In this document: in pieces, positions 49,124 through 58,472 of the stretch
Position numbering within the stretch: position 1 is the stretch's first letter
Layout of the letters: each line of letters begins with the position of its first letter
Assembly: GCF_004310425.1 (NCBI RefSeq)
Contig: NZ_SIUB01000010.1
Span: 61,140-125,139, forward strand
Direction: 5' to 3'
Source: Hansschlegelia quercus
Lineage (GTDB): Bacteria > Pseudomonadota > Alphaproteobacteria > Rhizobiales > Methylopilaceae
Length of the DNA: 64,000 bases
Notes under the pieces: model-generated
The model's database searches: none
What the model saw: only the letters and a program-made list of their open reading frames with translations
What the model was told of the DNA's origin: nothing
Program-made: the position numbers and the translations under genes

Positions 49124-49137
49124 GGAGGATTTCGGTC

Positions 49138-49536
49138 ATGGACAGCTTTCCCTTCGAACTGGTCTCGCCCGAGAAGCTGCTGATCTCCGAGGACGTGCAG
49201 CACGTCGTCGTGCCGGGCGTCGAGGGCGAGTTCGGCGTGCTGGCGCACCACGCTCCGTTCATGTCGACGCTGCGTCCGGGCATCGTCCAGGTCTACAAGA
49301 CCGAAGGCGGCGCTCCCGAGCGGCTGTTCGTGCGCGGCGGGTTCGCCGATGTGAACCCGAAGGGCCTCACCATCCTCGCCGACGAGGCGATCCCGATGAG
49401 CGAGCTCGACGCCGGCAAGCTCGAGGCGGCCATCGCGTCCGCCGAAAGCGCCGCCTCAGCGTTCGAGGACGGCCCGCTGAAGATCAAGGCGCAGTCCGAG
49501 GTCGACCAGCTCAAGGCGCTGCGCGCCACGCTCTGA
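49138..49536 (+). CDS. atpC: F0F1 ATP synthase subunit epsilon
   Basis: A 132-residue central-stalk subunit. It has '[49 protein letters not shown]' (the beta sandwich) and a C-terminal helical hairpin '[24 protein letters not shown]'. ATG 49138 has a strong GAGGAGG ribosome site. It is separated from atpD by the hairpin and the small membrane gene. Confidence 0.95.
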   Translation: MDSFPFELVSPEKLLISEDVQHVVVPGVEGEFGVLAHHAPFMSTLRPGIVQVYKTEGGAPERLFVRGGFADVNPKGLTILADEAIPMSELDAGKLEAAIASAESAASAFEDGPLKIKAQSEVDQLKALRATL

Positions 49537-49624
49537 GATACGTCGCCGCCGCTTGATTTTCAGGCCGGCGCGCCTGATATCCGGGCCACCAGCCTGGAAA
49601 ACAGAACGACGACGAGAGGCCCGT

Positions 49625-50278
49625 ATGACGGACCCAGCGCAGAGCGCATCCATGACCGATGAACACGCCAAGCCCGCCGCAGGCGCGCCCGAGACCGACG
49701 AGCAGCGCGCCGACGCGACCGTAGAGGCCGAGGTCACGGAAACCGTCGACCGCACAGCCGAACTGGAGGCCGCGGTAACGGACATGCGCGACCGCCTGTT
49801 GCGCAGCCACGCCGAGATGGAAAACCTGCGCCGCCGCACCGAGCGCGAGGTTCAGGACGCCAAGCGCTACGCTGTCTCCGCCTTCGCGCGCGACCTGCTC
49901 GGCGTCGCCGACAATCTCCGCCGAGCCCTCGACGCCGCGGCGAGCGGCGGCGAGAACGCCGATCCGACGCTTGCGGCTTTGGCGCAGGGCGTCGAGCTGA
50001 CCGAGCGCGAGCTCCTCAAGACGCTTGAGAAGAACGGCGTCAAGAAGCTCGACCCCAAGGGCAAGCCGTTCGACCCGCACCACCACGAGGCGGTGTTCGA
50101 AGCGCCGGATCCGAGCGTTCCTGCCGGCACCGTCGTGCAGGTTATGCAGGACGGCTACGTGATCGGCGACCGCATTCTAAGACCGGCAATGGTCGGCGTC
50201 GCCCGCGGCGGCCCGAAGGCCGGCGCGTCCGCCGCCGAGCCGACGCCGACCACGGAAAGCCTCGATCGTACGGTTTGA
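49625..50278 (+). CDS. grpE: nucleotide exchange factor GrpE
   Basis: Co-chaperone that releases ADP from DnaK. The 217-residue protein has an acidic N-terminus, a long coiled coil ('[38 protein letters not shown]'), and the beta-wing '[48 protein letters not shown]'. ATG 49625 is chosen; an in-frame ATG at 49652 is an alternative. hrcA and rph, its usual neighbours in this order, are absent; it instead follows atpC. No sigma-32 promoter was recognisable. Confidence 0.95.
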   Translation: MTDPAQSASMTDEHAKPAAGAPETDEQRADATVEAEVTETVDRTAELEAAVTDMRDRLLRSHAEMENLRRRTEREVQDAKRYAVSAFARDLLGVADNLRRALDAAASGGENADPTLAALAQGVELTERELLKTLEKNGVKKLDPKGKPFDPHHHEAVFEAPDPSVPAGTVVQVMQDGYVIGDRILRPAMVGVARGGPKAGASAAEPTPTTESLDRTV

Positions 50279-50281
50279 GCC

Positions 50282-51121
50282 CTAAGCCAACCGCTTCACG
50301 CTCGTGACTTCGTCGCCCGCATCCCTGATGCGGGCGATCGCGTTTCGAAGGCCTTCGACCGCGACCGCCATGGCATGCGCGTTGGCGTGCAGGATCGTGT
50401 CGGCGTTGCGCACGAAAGCGACGTGCCCCTTCCAGAAGATCAGGTCTCCGCGCTGCGCCTCTTCAAGCGCTAGGGCTGAGCCGAGCGCCGCCTCCTGCAT
50501 GTCGCTGTCGCGCGGCGCTGCGATCCCACAGGAGGCCAGCGCCGTCTGGACGAGCGCGGAGCAATCGAGGCCGAGGCTGGTGCGCCCGCCCCAGAGATAA
50601 GGCGCGCCGACGAAGCGTTCGGCGACAGCGACCGGGTCGGCTTCATAGACGCCGAGCGGTCTCAGATGCGCCGCGATCGCGTAGCCGCCGCCATGGAGCG
50701 CCACGAACTTCCCCTCCTCCGCCGCCACGCTGACGACGGCGTTCATCGACAGGGCGTCGAGCGGCGGGACCTTGATCGAAGTCTGCGGAAACAGCAGCGT
50801 CCGGAGCGCCGAGACCCGATGCGTCGGGCTGGCGCCGAGTTCCGCCGTCAACGCCGCGGATGGGAGGTAGCCGACATAGCCGTCGGTCTCGAGCTGCCCC
50901 CACGACCAGCCTTCGAGCTCGTCATAGACGACGAATTCCTCGCCATGCAGCGCCTCCGTCTCGAGCATGGCGTCGGGTCCAGGCGCGCGGCGGATACCGA
51001 CATGGCCGACGGCGACCCGCCGGCGCTCGCCCTCCACGAAGCGAAGCGCCTCCACTTTCCCCTTGAGGTGAGCTGCGGCGACATCGGGGCGCGCGGGGGT
51101 GAGGCGACGGTCGAGGGTCAC
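50282..51121 (-). CDS. NlpC/P60 family peptidoglycan endopeptidase
   Basis: A 279-residue protein. The catalytic domain has C187 (LDCSALVQ), H233 (WKGHVAFV) and a third His in 'ILHANAHAMAV'. An SH3-like region precedes it ('RAPGPDAMLETEALHGEEFVVYDELEGWSWGQLETDGYVGYLPSAAL'). No signal peptide is visible, as in most alphaproteobacterial members of this group. GTG 51121 overlaps the aminopeptidase stop (GTGA), so the two are coupled, an order conserved in Hyphomicrobiales. It probably trims muropeptides. Confidence 0.9.
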   Translation of the reverse strand: MTLDRRLTPARPDVAAAHLKGKVEALRFVEGERRRVAVGHVGIRRAPGPDAMLETEALHGEEFVVYDELEGWSWGQLETDGYVGYLPSAALTAELGASPTHRVSALRTLLFPQTSIKVPPLDALSMNAVVSVAAEEGKFVALHGGGYAIAAHLRPLGVYEADPVAVAERFVGAPYLWGGRTSLGLDCSALVQTALASCGIAAPRDSDMQEAALGSALALEEAQRGDLIFWKGHVAFVRNADTILHANAHAMAVAVEGLRNAIARIRDAGDEVTSVKRLA

Positions 51122-52476
51122 CGTCCGTAACGCTCACTGAACAGCGCAAACAGCGCCCGAGCTGACTGGACCTCGCCGCCTTCCGGACGGCCCGGCCGGG
51201 CCGAGGGATTCCAGGCAAAGATGTCGAGATGAGCCCAAGCCTTCGCCTTCTCGACGAACCGGCGCAGGAACAGGGCTGCGGTGATCGAGCCTGCGAAAGC
51301 GCCGCCGGAAATGTGGTTCACGTCGGCGATCTTGGACGACAGCAGCTCGTCATACGGGTTCCACAACGGCATGCGCCAGAGCGGGTCATGCTCGGCGTTG
51401 GCGTGGGCGAGCAGCGCGTCGGCGAAGGCATCGTCGTCGGTGTAAAGCGGCGGCAGATCGGGCCCGAGCGCGACGCGGGCGGCGCCGGTGAGAGTCGCGG
51501 CGTCGACCATGATCTCGGGCGCTTCCTCGTCGCCGAGCGCCAGCGCGTCAGCGAGCACGAGACGCCCTTCCGCGTCAGTGTTGCCGATCTCGACGTTGAG
51601 ACCCTTGCGGCTCGGGATCACGTCGCCCGGCCGGAAGGCGTTTCCAGAGATTGAATTCTCAACCGCGCCCACGATCAGCCTGAGCCGCACCGGCAGCTTC
51701 GCGCCCATCACCATGCTGGCCAGCGCGATCATCGACGCCGCGCCGCCCATGTCCTTCTTCATCAGCAGCATGCCGGCGTCCGGCTTGATGTTGAGCCCGC
51801 CGGTATCGAACGCCACGCCCTTGCCGACCAGCGTGACCTTCGGATGGTTTTCGTCCCCCCAGATCAGGTCGACGATCCGCGGCGCGCGCGTGGAGGCGCG
51901 GCCGACCGCGTGGATCAGCGGGAAGTTGTGGCTCAGTAGCTCGTCGCCGACGATCGAGGTCACCGTCGCGCCATGCGCCTCGCCGAGAGTTCGGATCGCG
52001 TCCTCGATCTCCTGCGGGCCGAGATCGTTCGACGGCGTGTTGACGAGATCGCGGCCGAGCGCGACGGCCTCGACGGTCCGTGTCAGCGCCGCGGCGTCGG
52101 CGCCTTCGGGCAGCGCGATCGTCACGGTCTTCGTGTCCGGCTTGCGGTAGCGCCGGAAGGAATAGGAGCCGAGCGCGAGGCTGAGCGCCGCAAGCCGGGG
52201 GTCGGCCGCGCCCTCCAGGCGATAGGTCCCGGCCGGCAACGCCCCTGCTAGCTTGCCAGCGATAAAGGGGTTCGCGGGCGCGCCCGCCTTCTCGACGCCA
52301 AACGCGACGCCGGAGAGTGCGCCGTCTGCGCCCGGCACGAGCAGGGCCTTGCCGGCGCCGAGCTCGAAGCCGCTCGCCTTTGCCCAGCCTTCAGCCTCGA
52401 CAGGCAGGGCGCCATCCGCAGGCGTGAACCAGACCGGGATCGCATCGGCTGAGCTTGCGGCGAAGACGACGGGCAT
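51118..52476 (-). CDS. M17 family leucyl aminopeptidase
   Basis: A 452-residue Zn/Mn aminopeptidase. It has the lysine-containing 'TLVGKGVAFDTGGLNIKP', 'MKKDMGGAA' and the signature 'NTDAEGRLVLADALAL', all metal or catalytic positions. ATG 52476 fits the family start (MPVVFAAS). It is the PepB/PepA-like group common beside NlpC/P60 genes. Together with that gene it may process cell-wall peptides, but a general peptide turnover role is equally likely. Confidence 0.92.
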   Translation of the reverse strand: MPVVFAASSADAIPVWFTPADGALPVEAEGWAKASGFELGAGKALLVPGADGALSGVAFGVEKAGAPANPFIAGKLAGALPAGTYRLEGAADPRLAALSLALGSYSFRRYRKPDTKTVTIALPEGADAAALTRTVEAVALGRDLVNTPSNDLGPQEIEDAIRTLGEAHGATVTSIVGDELLSHNFPLIHAVGRASTRAPRIVDLIWGDENHPKVTLVGKGVAFDTGGLNIKPDAGMLLMKKDMGGAASMIALASMVMGAKLPVRLRLIVGAVENSISGNAFRPGDVIPSRKGLNVEIGNTDAEGRLVLADALALGDEEAPEIMVDAATLTGAARVALGPDLPPLYTDDDAFADALLAHANAEHDPLWRMPLWNPYDELLSSKIADVNHISGGAFAGSITAALFLRRFVEKAKAWAHLDIFAWNPSARPGRPEGGEVQSARALFALFSERYGR

Positions 52477-52542
52477 GGAGGGCTCCTTGGCGCACGGGCG
52501 AAGCGCTTTTGCCACGGTTCGGGCGCGGCCGCACGGGTCAGA

Positions 52543-53193
52543 TCATGCGCGCTGCGAGACAGCGATCGAGCGCAACGTGTCGACGTCGAACCCCGCCGCG
52601 AACGCCTCAGCCAGCGTTTCCGACGTTAGCGGATCGAGCGCCGGCAGGCGGCCCAGAACGGGGACGCCCGAAAACCCCGCGATCGCCTTGGCGTTCTCAT
52701 CGTGGCGCTCACCGACGAAGGCGACGCCCGCGATGGGGACGCCGCGGCGCTTCAGCGCCTCCAGCGAAAGCAGCGTGTGGTTGATCGTGCCGAGCGCTGT
52801 CCGCGCGACGAGGACGACCGGAAAGCCCCAGCGCGCGAACAGGTCGATGGTCAGCGTGCGGCGGTTCAGCGGTACGAGCAAGCCGCCCGCGCCCTCGATG
52901 ACGAGCGGGCCGTCGGCCGGCGGCGGCTCCAGCGCGTCGGCGTCGATCTCGACGCCGTCGATCTCCGCCGCCAGATGCGGCGAGGCCGGCGTCTTCAGCC
53001 GCCATGCCTCCGGGATCACACGCTCCGGCGGCAGGCGCGCGAGACGCGCGACCGTCTCGCTGTCGGTCTCGTCGTCGAGCCCTGCCTGCACGGGCTTCCA
53101 GTAGGACGCGCCGAGCGCCGCAGTCAGGCCCGCTGCGAAGACGGTCTTGCCGATGCCGGTGTCCGTGCCCGTCACGACGAGCCTGAGCGTCAC
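52543..53193 (-). CDS. bioD: dethiobiotin synthetase
   Basis: ATP-dependent closure of the ureido ring in biotin synthesis. The 216-residue protein has the P-loop GTDTGIGKT (9-17), 'WKPVQAGL' and '[13 protein letters not shown]'. Its GTG start overlaps the bioF stop by four bases (GTGA). bioA is missing from the window, so DAPA synthesis must be encoded elsewhere. Confidence 0.95.
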   Translation of the reverse strand: MTLRLVVTGTDTGIGKTVFAAGLTAALGASYWKPVQAGLDDETDSETVARLARLPPERVIPEAWRLKTPASPHLAAEIDGVEIDADALEPPPADGPLVIEGAGGLLVPLNRRTLTIDLFARWGFPVVLVARTALGTINHTLLSLEALKRRGVPIAGVAFVGERHDENAKAIAGFSGVPVLGRLPALDPLTSETLAEAFAAGFDVDTLRSIAVSQRA

Positions 53194-54326
53194 GCCGCCG
53201 CCTCGCTCAAACCCTGGGCCAGCGCGTCGATCAGGCGCGCGACCGCCACTTCGTCGACGTTCAGCGTCAGGGATATTCTGAGCCGCGCCGTGCCTTCGGG
53301 CACCGTCGGCGGGCGGATGGCGCGGCAGTCGAAGCCGGCCGCCTGAAGCCGGCGCGCGGCGTCCGTTGCCCGCGCATTGGCGCCCAGCACGACCGGCTGG
53401 ATCTGCGAGCCGGAGACCGGCAGCCCGAGCCGGGACAGCCGCTCTCCGGCGAAGGCGACGAGGCGCCCAAGCTTTTCGCGCCGTCCGGGCTCATCCGCAA
53501 CGATCCGCAGAGACTCGCGCACGACGGCCGCAATGAGCGGGGAGGGAGCGGTCGCGTAGATGAAGGGCTTTGCGCGGTTGACCAGCATGTCGAGGATCGC
53601 GGCCCGCCCGGTGACGAGCGCGCCCGACGATCCTAACGCCTTGCCGCAGGTGTGCACTGAAATCAGCGCCTCGCGGCCCTCGAATTTCTCGGCCAGACCG
53701 CGGCCTCCGTCGCCGAACACGCCTGTGGCGTGCGCCTCGTCGAGCACGAGAAAGCCGTCATTGTCCTCGCCGATCGCGAGCAACTCGGCGACGGGGGCTC
53801 GATCGCCGTCCATCGAATAGAGGCTTTCCGCGACGATGAAAGGCTGACCCCGCCCGCCTCGCGCACGCCAGGCCGCGACGGCGTCAGCGACGGCGCCCGC
53901 ATCGTTGTGAGCGGCGAAGACCACCTCCGCCTTCGCATCACGCAGCCCGTCATGCACGCTCGCATGCACCAGCGCGTCGCACACGACGAGGTCGCCACGC
54001 TGCGGTAGCGCGGACATCAGCGCGACGTTCGCCTGATAGCCTGCGCCGAAGAACAACGCGCGCTCCGCGCGGAAGAAGGCGGCGGCCTCCGCCTCCAGCG
54101 CCTCGTGCTCGGGGTGGTTGCCGCGCAGCAGCCGCGAGCCCGCCGCGCCGACGGGCACGCCGCGCGCAAGCGCCTCTTCGGCTGCGTAAGCGAGGCGCGG
54201 AGAGGCGGCGAGGCCGAGATAATCATTCGACGCGAAGTCGAGCCCGGCGCGGGCCGCCAGCCGGCGTCGCCGCGTCTTGCGTTCGAGGCCTTCAAGCGCT
54301 GCCTCGAAGCGGGCGAGCCGGCTCAC
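53190..54326 (-). CDS. bioF: 8-amino-7-oxononanoate synthase
   Basis: PLP-dependent condensation of pimeloyl thioester with alanine. The 378-residue protein has '[10 protein letters not shown]', '[16 protein letters not shown]', the PLP aspartate in '[10 protein letters not shown]' (D196) and the Schiff-base lysine in '[14 protein letters not shown]' (K229). Its GTG start overlaps the bioB stop (GTGA). Confidence 0.95.
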   Translation of the reverse strand: MSRLARFEAALEGLERKTRRRRLAARAGLDFASNDYLGLAASPRLAYAAEEALARGVPVGAAGSRLLRGNHPEHEALEAEAAAFFRAERALFFGAGYQANVALMSALPQRGDLVVCDALVHASVHDGLRDAKAEVVFAAHNDAGAVADAVAAWRARGGRGQPFIVAESLYSMDGDRAPVAELLAIGEDNDGFLVLDEAHATGVFGDGGRGLAEKFEGREALISVHTCGKALGSSGALVTGRAAILDMLVNRAKPFIYATAPSPLIAAVVRESLRIVADEPGRREKLGRLVAFAGERLSRLGLPVSGSQIQPVVLGANARATDAARRLQAAGFDCRAIRPPTVPEGTARLRISLTLNVDEVAVARLIDALAQGLSEAAA

Positions 54327-55321
54327 GAGGCTCCGTCGAGCGCCTCCGGCCCGATCCCGAGGCGGCGGAACAGCGCGCCGTCATGGTCTTCGCCCGGATT
54401 GTCGGCGGTCAGCAGCGTGTCGCCGACGAAGATCGAGTTCGCGCCGGCGAGGAAGCACAGCGCCTGCGTCTCGTCCGACATCTCGGTGCGGCCGGCGGAG
54501 AGGCGCACATGGCTCTCCGGCATCATGATGCGGGCGAGCGCAATGGTGCGTACGAAGTCCAGCGGGTCGATGGGCGGCGCGTTCTCGAGCTTGGTGCCGG
54601 GGATCGGGATCAGCATGTTGATCGGCACGCTCTCCGGCGCCTCGTCCATGTTGGCGAGGGTGACGAGCATGTCGACGCGGTCGTCGACCGTCTCGCCCAT
54701 GCCGAGAATGCCGCCGGCGCAGACTTTCATGCCCGCCAAGCGGACATTGTCGAGCGTCTCGAGCCGATCCGCGAAAGTGCGGGTGGAGATGATCTCGGAG
54801 TAGTAGCGCTCCGAGGTGTCGAGGTTGTGGTTGTAATAGTCGAGGCCGGCGTCCTTCAGCGTCAGCGCCTGCTTGGGGGTCAGCATGCCGAGCGTCATGC
54901 AGGTCTCCATCCCCATGGCCTTCACGCCCTCGACCATGGCGACCACCATATCCATGTCGCGGTCCTTCGGGCTCCGCCAGGCCGCGCCCATGCAATAGCG
55001 CGTCGCGCCGCCGTCCTTGGCCTTCTGCGCCTCGGCCAGCACGCGCTCCACCTCCATCAGCTTGGAGGCCTTCATCTTCTCGCCGGGCATACGGGCGGAC
55101 TGGCTGCAATAGCCGCAATCCTCCGCGCAGCCGCCGGTCTTGATCGACAACAGCTTCGACATCTGCACGCGGTTTGGATCGAAGTTCCGGCGGTGGACGG
55201 TCTGCGCCTCGAACATCAGGTCGGCGAAAGGCAGGTCGTAGAGCGCCCTCGCCTCCTCCCGGGTCCAGTACGTCTTCGCAGGCGCCCGTCCCGCGACATG
55301 AGCCAGATCGATCAGAGCCAT
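54323..55321 (-). CDS. bioB: biotin synthase
   Basis: Radical SAM enzyme that inserts sulfur into dethiobiotin. The 332-residue protein has the CxxxCxxC cluster C65, C69, C72 ('[15 protein letters not shown]'), '[14 protein letters not shown]' with a 2Fe-2S ligand, '[13 protein letters not shown]' and 'RLSAGR', the 2Fe-2S arginine. ATG 55321 is chosen at the conserved start [11 protein letters not shown]. It heads the bioBFD run. I looked for a BioR palindrome (TTATMKATAA) in the upstream 80 bases and did not find one. Confidence 0.95.
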   Translation of the reverse strand: MALIDLAHVAGRAPAKTYWTREEARALYDLPFADLMFEAQTVHRRNFDPNRVQMSKLLSIKTGGCAEDCGYCSQSARMPGEKMKASKLMEVERVLAEAQKAKDGGATRYCMGAAWRSPKDRDMDMVVAMVEGVKAMGMETCMTLGMLTPKQALTLKDAGLDYYNHNLDTSERYYSEIISTRTFADRLETLDNVRLAGMKVCAGGILGMGETVDDRVDMLVTLANMDEAPESVPINMLIPIPGTKLENAPPIDPLDFVRTIALARIMMPESHVRLSAGRTEMSDETQALCFLAGANSIFVGDTLLTADNPGEDHDGALFRRLGIGPEALDGAS

Positions 55322-55401
55322 TCGCCGTCCGCTCGATGAATTTCGAGGATGAGCCCATGGCTTACACGCATCGCCCCGCCCCGCCAACTTGGCCGAAAGC
55401 G

Positions 55402-55836
55402 TCATCCGCGCGCGGGCTTGAGCTTGACCAGCCGGTCGCGCAGCCAATCGCGCAGCATCGACTTTTCATAGGCGAGCCGGTCGCTCGAGGCGCGCGCGCC
55501 GATGTCGTTGAGGTAGTCGATGTCGGTGACCTGCTCCTCGCCGCGCGCCAGCGTGCGGCCGCGCTTCGTAACGGCATAGCGCAGCATGATGCGCGGCGGG
55601 GTCACATCGCGCAGAACGCGAATCTGGTCGCCGGGCGGTTGCCGCCATGGCTCGAACTGCCCGCCCGGGCGAACGCTGAGGATTTCGATCGTCGCCGAGC
55701 GGCCGGGCGGGAGCAGCCGGTCGCCCGTGCGCTGAAGAAAGCGGCTGAGTTCGCGAAAGATGCCCTCCCGCTCCGACGCGCTCCGGAAATCCCGCGAGTC
55801 GACCAAGGTCGATGAAGGCGCGGCGCGCACCGTCAC
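55402..55836 (-). CDS. DUF3016 protein with a disturbed 5' end
   Basis: The frame encodes the DUF3016 domain: 'STLVDSRDF', '[33 protein letters not shown]', '[20 protein letters not shown]', '[17 protein letters not shown]'. Members are usually exported and carry a signal peptide. This frame has none: it begins at GTG 55836 or GTG 55830 and is closed upstream by a stop near 55864. A good ATG with a GGAGGAG ribosome site sits at 55873 in another frame (see findings). It may therefore be a frameshifted gene. Function of the family is unknown. Confidence 0.65.
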   Translation of the reverse strand: MTVRAAPSSTLVDSRDFRSASEREGIFRELSRFLQRTGDRLLPPGRSATIEILSVRPGGQFEPWRQPPGDQIRVLRDVTPPRIMLRYAVTKRGRTLARGEEQVTDIDYLNDIGARASSDRLAYEKSMLRDWLRDRLVKLKPARG

Positions 55837-55873
55837 CCTCCGCGGAGGCGAGCGCGAGCGGCGTTACCCTCAT

Positions 55874-56271
55874 GTCGCTCCTCCAGAAATCTGTGCGTGG
55901 CATGCTCCATCTTTAAGCGACCGATTGTGGCGCCGGGGCAACGGCCGATTGCGAAGGCCTTTTACTGGCCGCAAATCCGACTCCTTCTCGCCTGTTTCCG
56001 ACGAGGACTGAAGCATCCGGCTACCTGCACGTGGGATGCCAGACGTGACGAACTATTCGATCGGCCGTCTCCGAAATGAAGGCCTGACAGTAACGTGGGA
56101 GAGACGTTTCGAGATCCTACCACAAACCCATAGCCCAAACTAACATCACTTGGAATATCGCCGGATTATTGATTTTGATTAAGTGACTCGTCCGCGGGTA
56201 ATCCCCAGTCTAGAACTATTATATTTATATAGTTCGCGCCGCGACTTGAGTTTCCGACCTCATCCAATCTT
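55874..56271. other. AT-richer non-coding stretch upstream of the receptor gene, with an operator-like inverted repeat
   Basis: About 400 bases without a convincing gene, clearly lower in GC than the flanks from about 56030 onward. GAACTAT (56213-56219) and ATAGTTC (56229-56235) form an inverted repeat around a TATA-rich 9-base core, about 70 bases before the receptor start. This is the expected place for an iron regulator (Irr, RirA or Fur type), but the sequence does not match a consensus I can state with certainty. Confidence 0.45.
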
Positions 56272-56301
56272 TAACCTCCGAACGCGTGAGTTCGGGGGTT
56301 A
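56272..56301 (+). promoter_or_regulatory. 12-bp hairpin that sequesters the receptor gene ribosome site
   Basis: TAACCTCCGAAC (56272-56283) pairs with GTTCGGGGGTTA (56290-56301) over a 6-base loop, with one G-U pair. The G-run at 56294-56298 is the Shine-Dalgarno for ATG 56304 and lies in the right arm. There is no T-run after it, so it is not a terminator. It could restrict translation of the receptor. Confidence 0.55.
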
Positions 56302-56303
56302 CG

Positions 56304-58472
56304 ATGATCAGACCGCTTGTTGCCTTATCCGCCATCGTGGCGATGACGGCGATCGCCGAGAAAGCAGCCGCCCAGCAAGCCGCTGACGCCACGACGCTCG
56401 AAGAGATTTCCGTCGAGGGTCGCGCGTCCGGCGCCGGAACCGGTCAGGGCTCGGGAGCGCCCGGCGTCGCGACGAATGATGGCTATGTGCCCAAGACCAC
56501 ACGCACCGGCACGAAGACCGACACGCCGGTGAATGAGGTGCCGATAACGATCAGCACAGTCACCCAGTCTGAGCTCGAGGATCGTAGGCCTCAGACGCTT
56601 GAAGAGGCGCTTGCTTACACGCCCGGCGCTAGAACTGGCGCTTTCGGCTTCAACCCACGGTTTGACAGCTTCTTCATCCGCGGCGTGGACGTCGGCTTCA
56701 CGGGCGTGTTCCGCGACGGCCTAAGGCAATTCACGAGCCCGAGCGGACAGGTCCGGTTAGAGCCCTATGGCCTTGAATCGATCTCGATCCTGAAGGGTCC
56801 TGCGTCTTCGGTCTACGGCGCCAGTTCCTCCGTCGGCATCGTTGACCTCGTCTCGAAGCGTCCGACGGATTACAAGTTCGGCGAAGTGGAAGTGCAGGGC
56901 GGATCGTTCGACCGCAAGCAGGTGGCGTTCGACATAGGCGGTCCCGTGAACGAGAGCGGCACAGTGCTCTATCGCTTCACGGCGCTTGCTCGCGACGCGA
57001 GCACGAGCATCCCGGGGTACCCCGACAATCGCGTCTTCGTGGCGCCCGCGGTCACCTTCCAGCCGAACGACGACACCAAGCTCACCCTGCTTGGGGAGTT
57101 CATGGATTCAAAGTCGGGTGGCTCATCGTTTTTCGACAATGATACCGAGCCGTATACGCTCAAGGACGGGACGGTGACCAATCAGCCGACAGGCGTCAGC
57201 GACAGCGCGCTCTATAATTCGGACTATAACGACTTCAGCGTGAAGCAAGGCCGCGTTGGTTACGAGTTCGAGCATTCTTTCAGCGATATGGTATCGGTGC
57301 ACCAAAACCTGCGGTGGTCTGCGCTCTCAACCAACGAAAGGTTCGGAACCACTACTTACGCTGGTTTAGTCAAGGAGAGCTTGCAGTCGTTAGCGGCGGA
57401 CACCTACCTGAAGACGAGGATCGCCACAGGTCCAGTCAATCACACCTTACTAACCGGCATTGATATCGGCCGCTCCAGCTACAATTCGCGCAACAGGTAC
57501 AATTTTGCCGAAATCGCCGATCCTGACCTACCGGAGCCGACCAGACAGGAACAGACCCTCATCGGTGCCTATGTGCAGGATGAGGCGAAGGCCGGACCTT
57601 GGCGGCTTCTTGTGGGCGGCCGGCATGATTGGCTGGACAGCAGATATTTCGCGCCTTCTACGATCACTACTGTCGTAGACCCTGCCGGCGTCCCCACTGA
57701 CGTGTTGAATCCTTCCCAGACCACTAAGCAGGATAAAGGCGCATTCACAGGCCGCGCAGGCTTGAGCTATGTGACGGAATACGGGCTGACGCCCTATGTC
57801 AGCGCCGGCAACTCGTTCATCGCTAATCCCGGCACCGTCATAAACGGTGGCGTTGCAAAGCCTACGCGTGGCAAGCAGGTTGAGGCCGGCGTCAAATACG
57901 ACGTGCCGGGCCACAACACCTTCATCAACGCTTCGATCTTCTGGCTGAAGCAGACTGATGGCATCGTCTACACAGTCGTCAACAGCGTGAACCAGCAGAC
58001 CCAGCTTGATTTCCGCTCGCAAGGCTTTGAGATCGAGTCAAACACGTCGCTCGCCAACGGAATCAACGTCAAGGCGTCGTACAGCTTCATCGACACTAAG
58101 ATCACAAAGCTGTCTCCTGACACCGAAGGCAATCAGCTCAACAGCATCCCTAAGCACTCCTTCTCGATCTGGGGAAGTTACGACGTGCCGACCGGCCTTC
58201 TGAAGGGCTTCGGCTTCGGCGCCGGCGTGCGACACACCGGATCTAACTTCGGCGACGACTACAACCGCGCCGTTATCAAGAACAAGCCGGTGGCTTACGT
58301 TGACGCCAACATCAGCTACGACTTTGAGGCACTCGATCCAAAGCTGAAAGGCGTGAGCGCGCAGGTGAACGCCGAAAACCTTCTCGACAAAGAAAACCAG
58401 GTCTGCTCGGCGAGCTATTGCTACCTGAACCAAGGCCGGAAGGTCATCGCGAGCCTGCGCTACCGGTGGTGA
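56304..58472 (+). CDS. TonB-dependent siderophore receptor
   Basis: A 722-residue outer-membrane beta-barrel. It has a signal peptide ('MIRPLVALSAIVAMTAIAEKAAAQ'), a TonB-box-like 'EEISVEGR', the plug ('PITISTVTQSELEDRRPQTLEEALAYTPGA', 'FFIRGVDVGFTGVFRDGLRQF', 'ILKGPASSVYGASSSVGIVDLVSKRPT') and a C-terminal strand ending RYRW. The match is to the FhuA/FpvA-like ferric-siderophore group. Codon use is visibly less GC3-biased than in neighbours, consistent with acquisition. The stop overlaps the next start, so uptake across the outer and inner membrane is made from one message. Confidence 0.93.
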   Translation: MIRPLVALSAIVAMTAIAEKAAAQQAADATTLEEISVEGRASGAGTGQGSGAPGVATNDGYVPKTTRTGTKTDTPVNEVPITISTVTQSELEDRRPQTLEEALAYTPGARTGAFGFNPRFDSFFIRGVDVGFTGVFRDGLRQFTSPSGQVRLEPYGLESISILKGPASSVYGASSSVGIVDLVSKRPTDYKFGEVEVQGGSFDRKQVAFDIGGPVNESGTVLYRFTALARDASTSIPGYPDNRVFVAPAVTFQPNDDTKLTLLGEFMDSKSGGSSFFDNDTEPYTLKDGTVTNQPTGVSDSALYNSDYNDFSVKQGRVGYEFEHSFSDMVSVHQNLRWSALSTNERFGTTTYAGLVKESLQSLAADTYLKTRIATGPVNHTLLTGIDIGRSSYNSRNRYNFAEIADPDLPEPTRQEQTLIGAYVQDEAKAGPWRLLVGGRHDWLDSRYFAPSTITTVVDPAGVPTDVLNPSQTTKQDKGAFTGRAGLSYVTEYGLTPYVSAGNSFIANPGTVINGGVAKPTRGKQVEAGVKYDVPGHNTFINASIFWLKQTDGIVYTVVNSVNQQTQLDFRSQGFEIESNTSLANGINVKASYSFIDTKITKLSPDTEGNQLNSIPKHSFSIWGSYDVPTGLLKGFGFGAGVRHTGSNFGDDYNRAVIKNKPVAYVDANISYDFEALDPKLKGVSAQVNAENLLDKENQVCSASYCYLNQGRKVIASLRYRW

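Noticed and set aside
55322..55401. BioR operator before bioB
   Set aside because: No TTATMKATAA-like palindrome is present in the upstream spacer.
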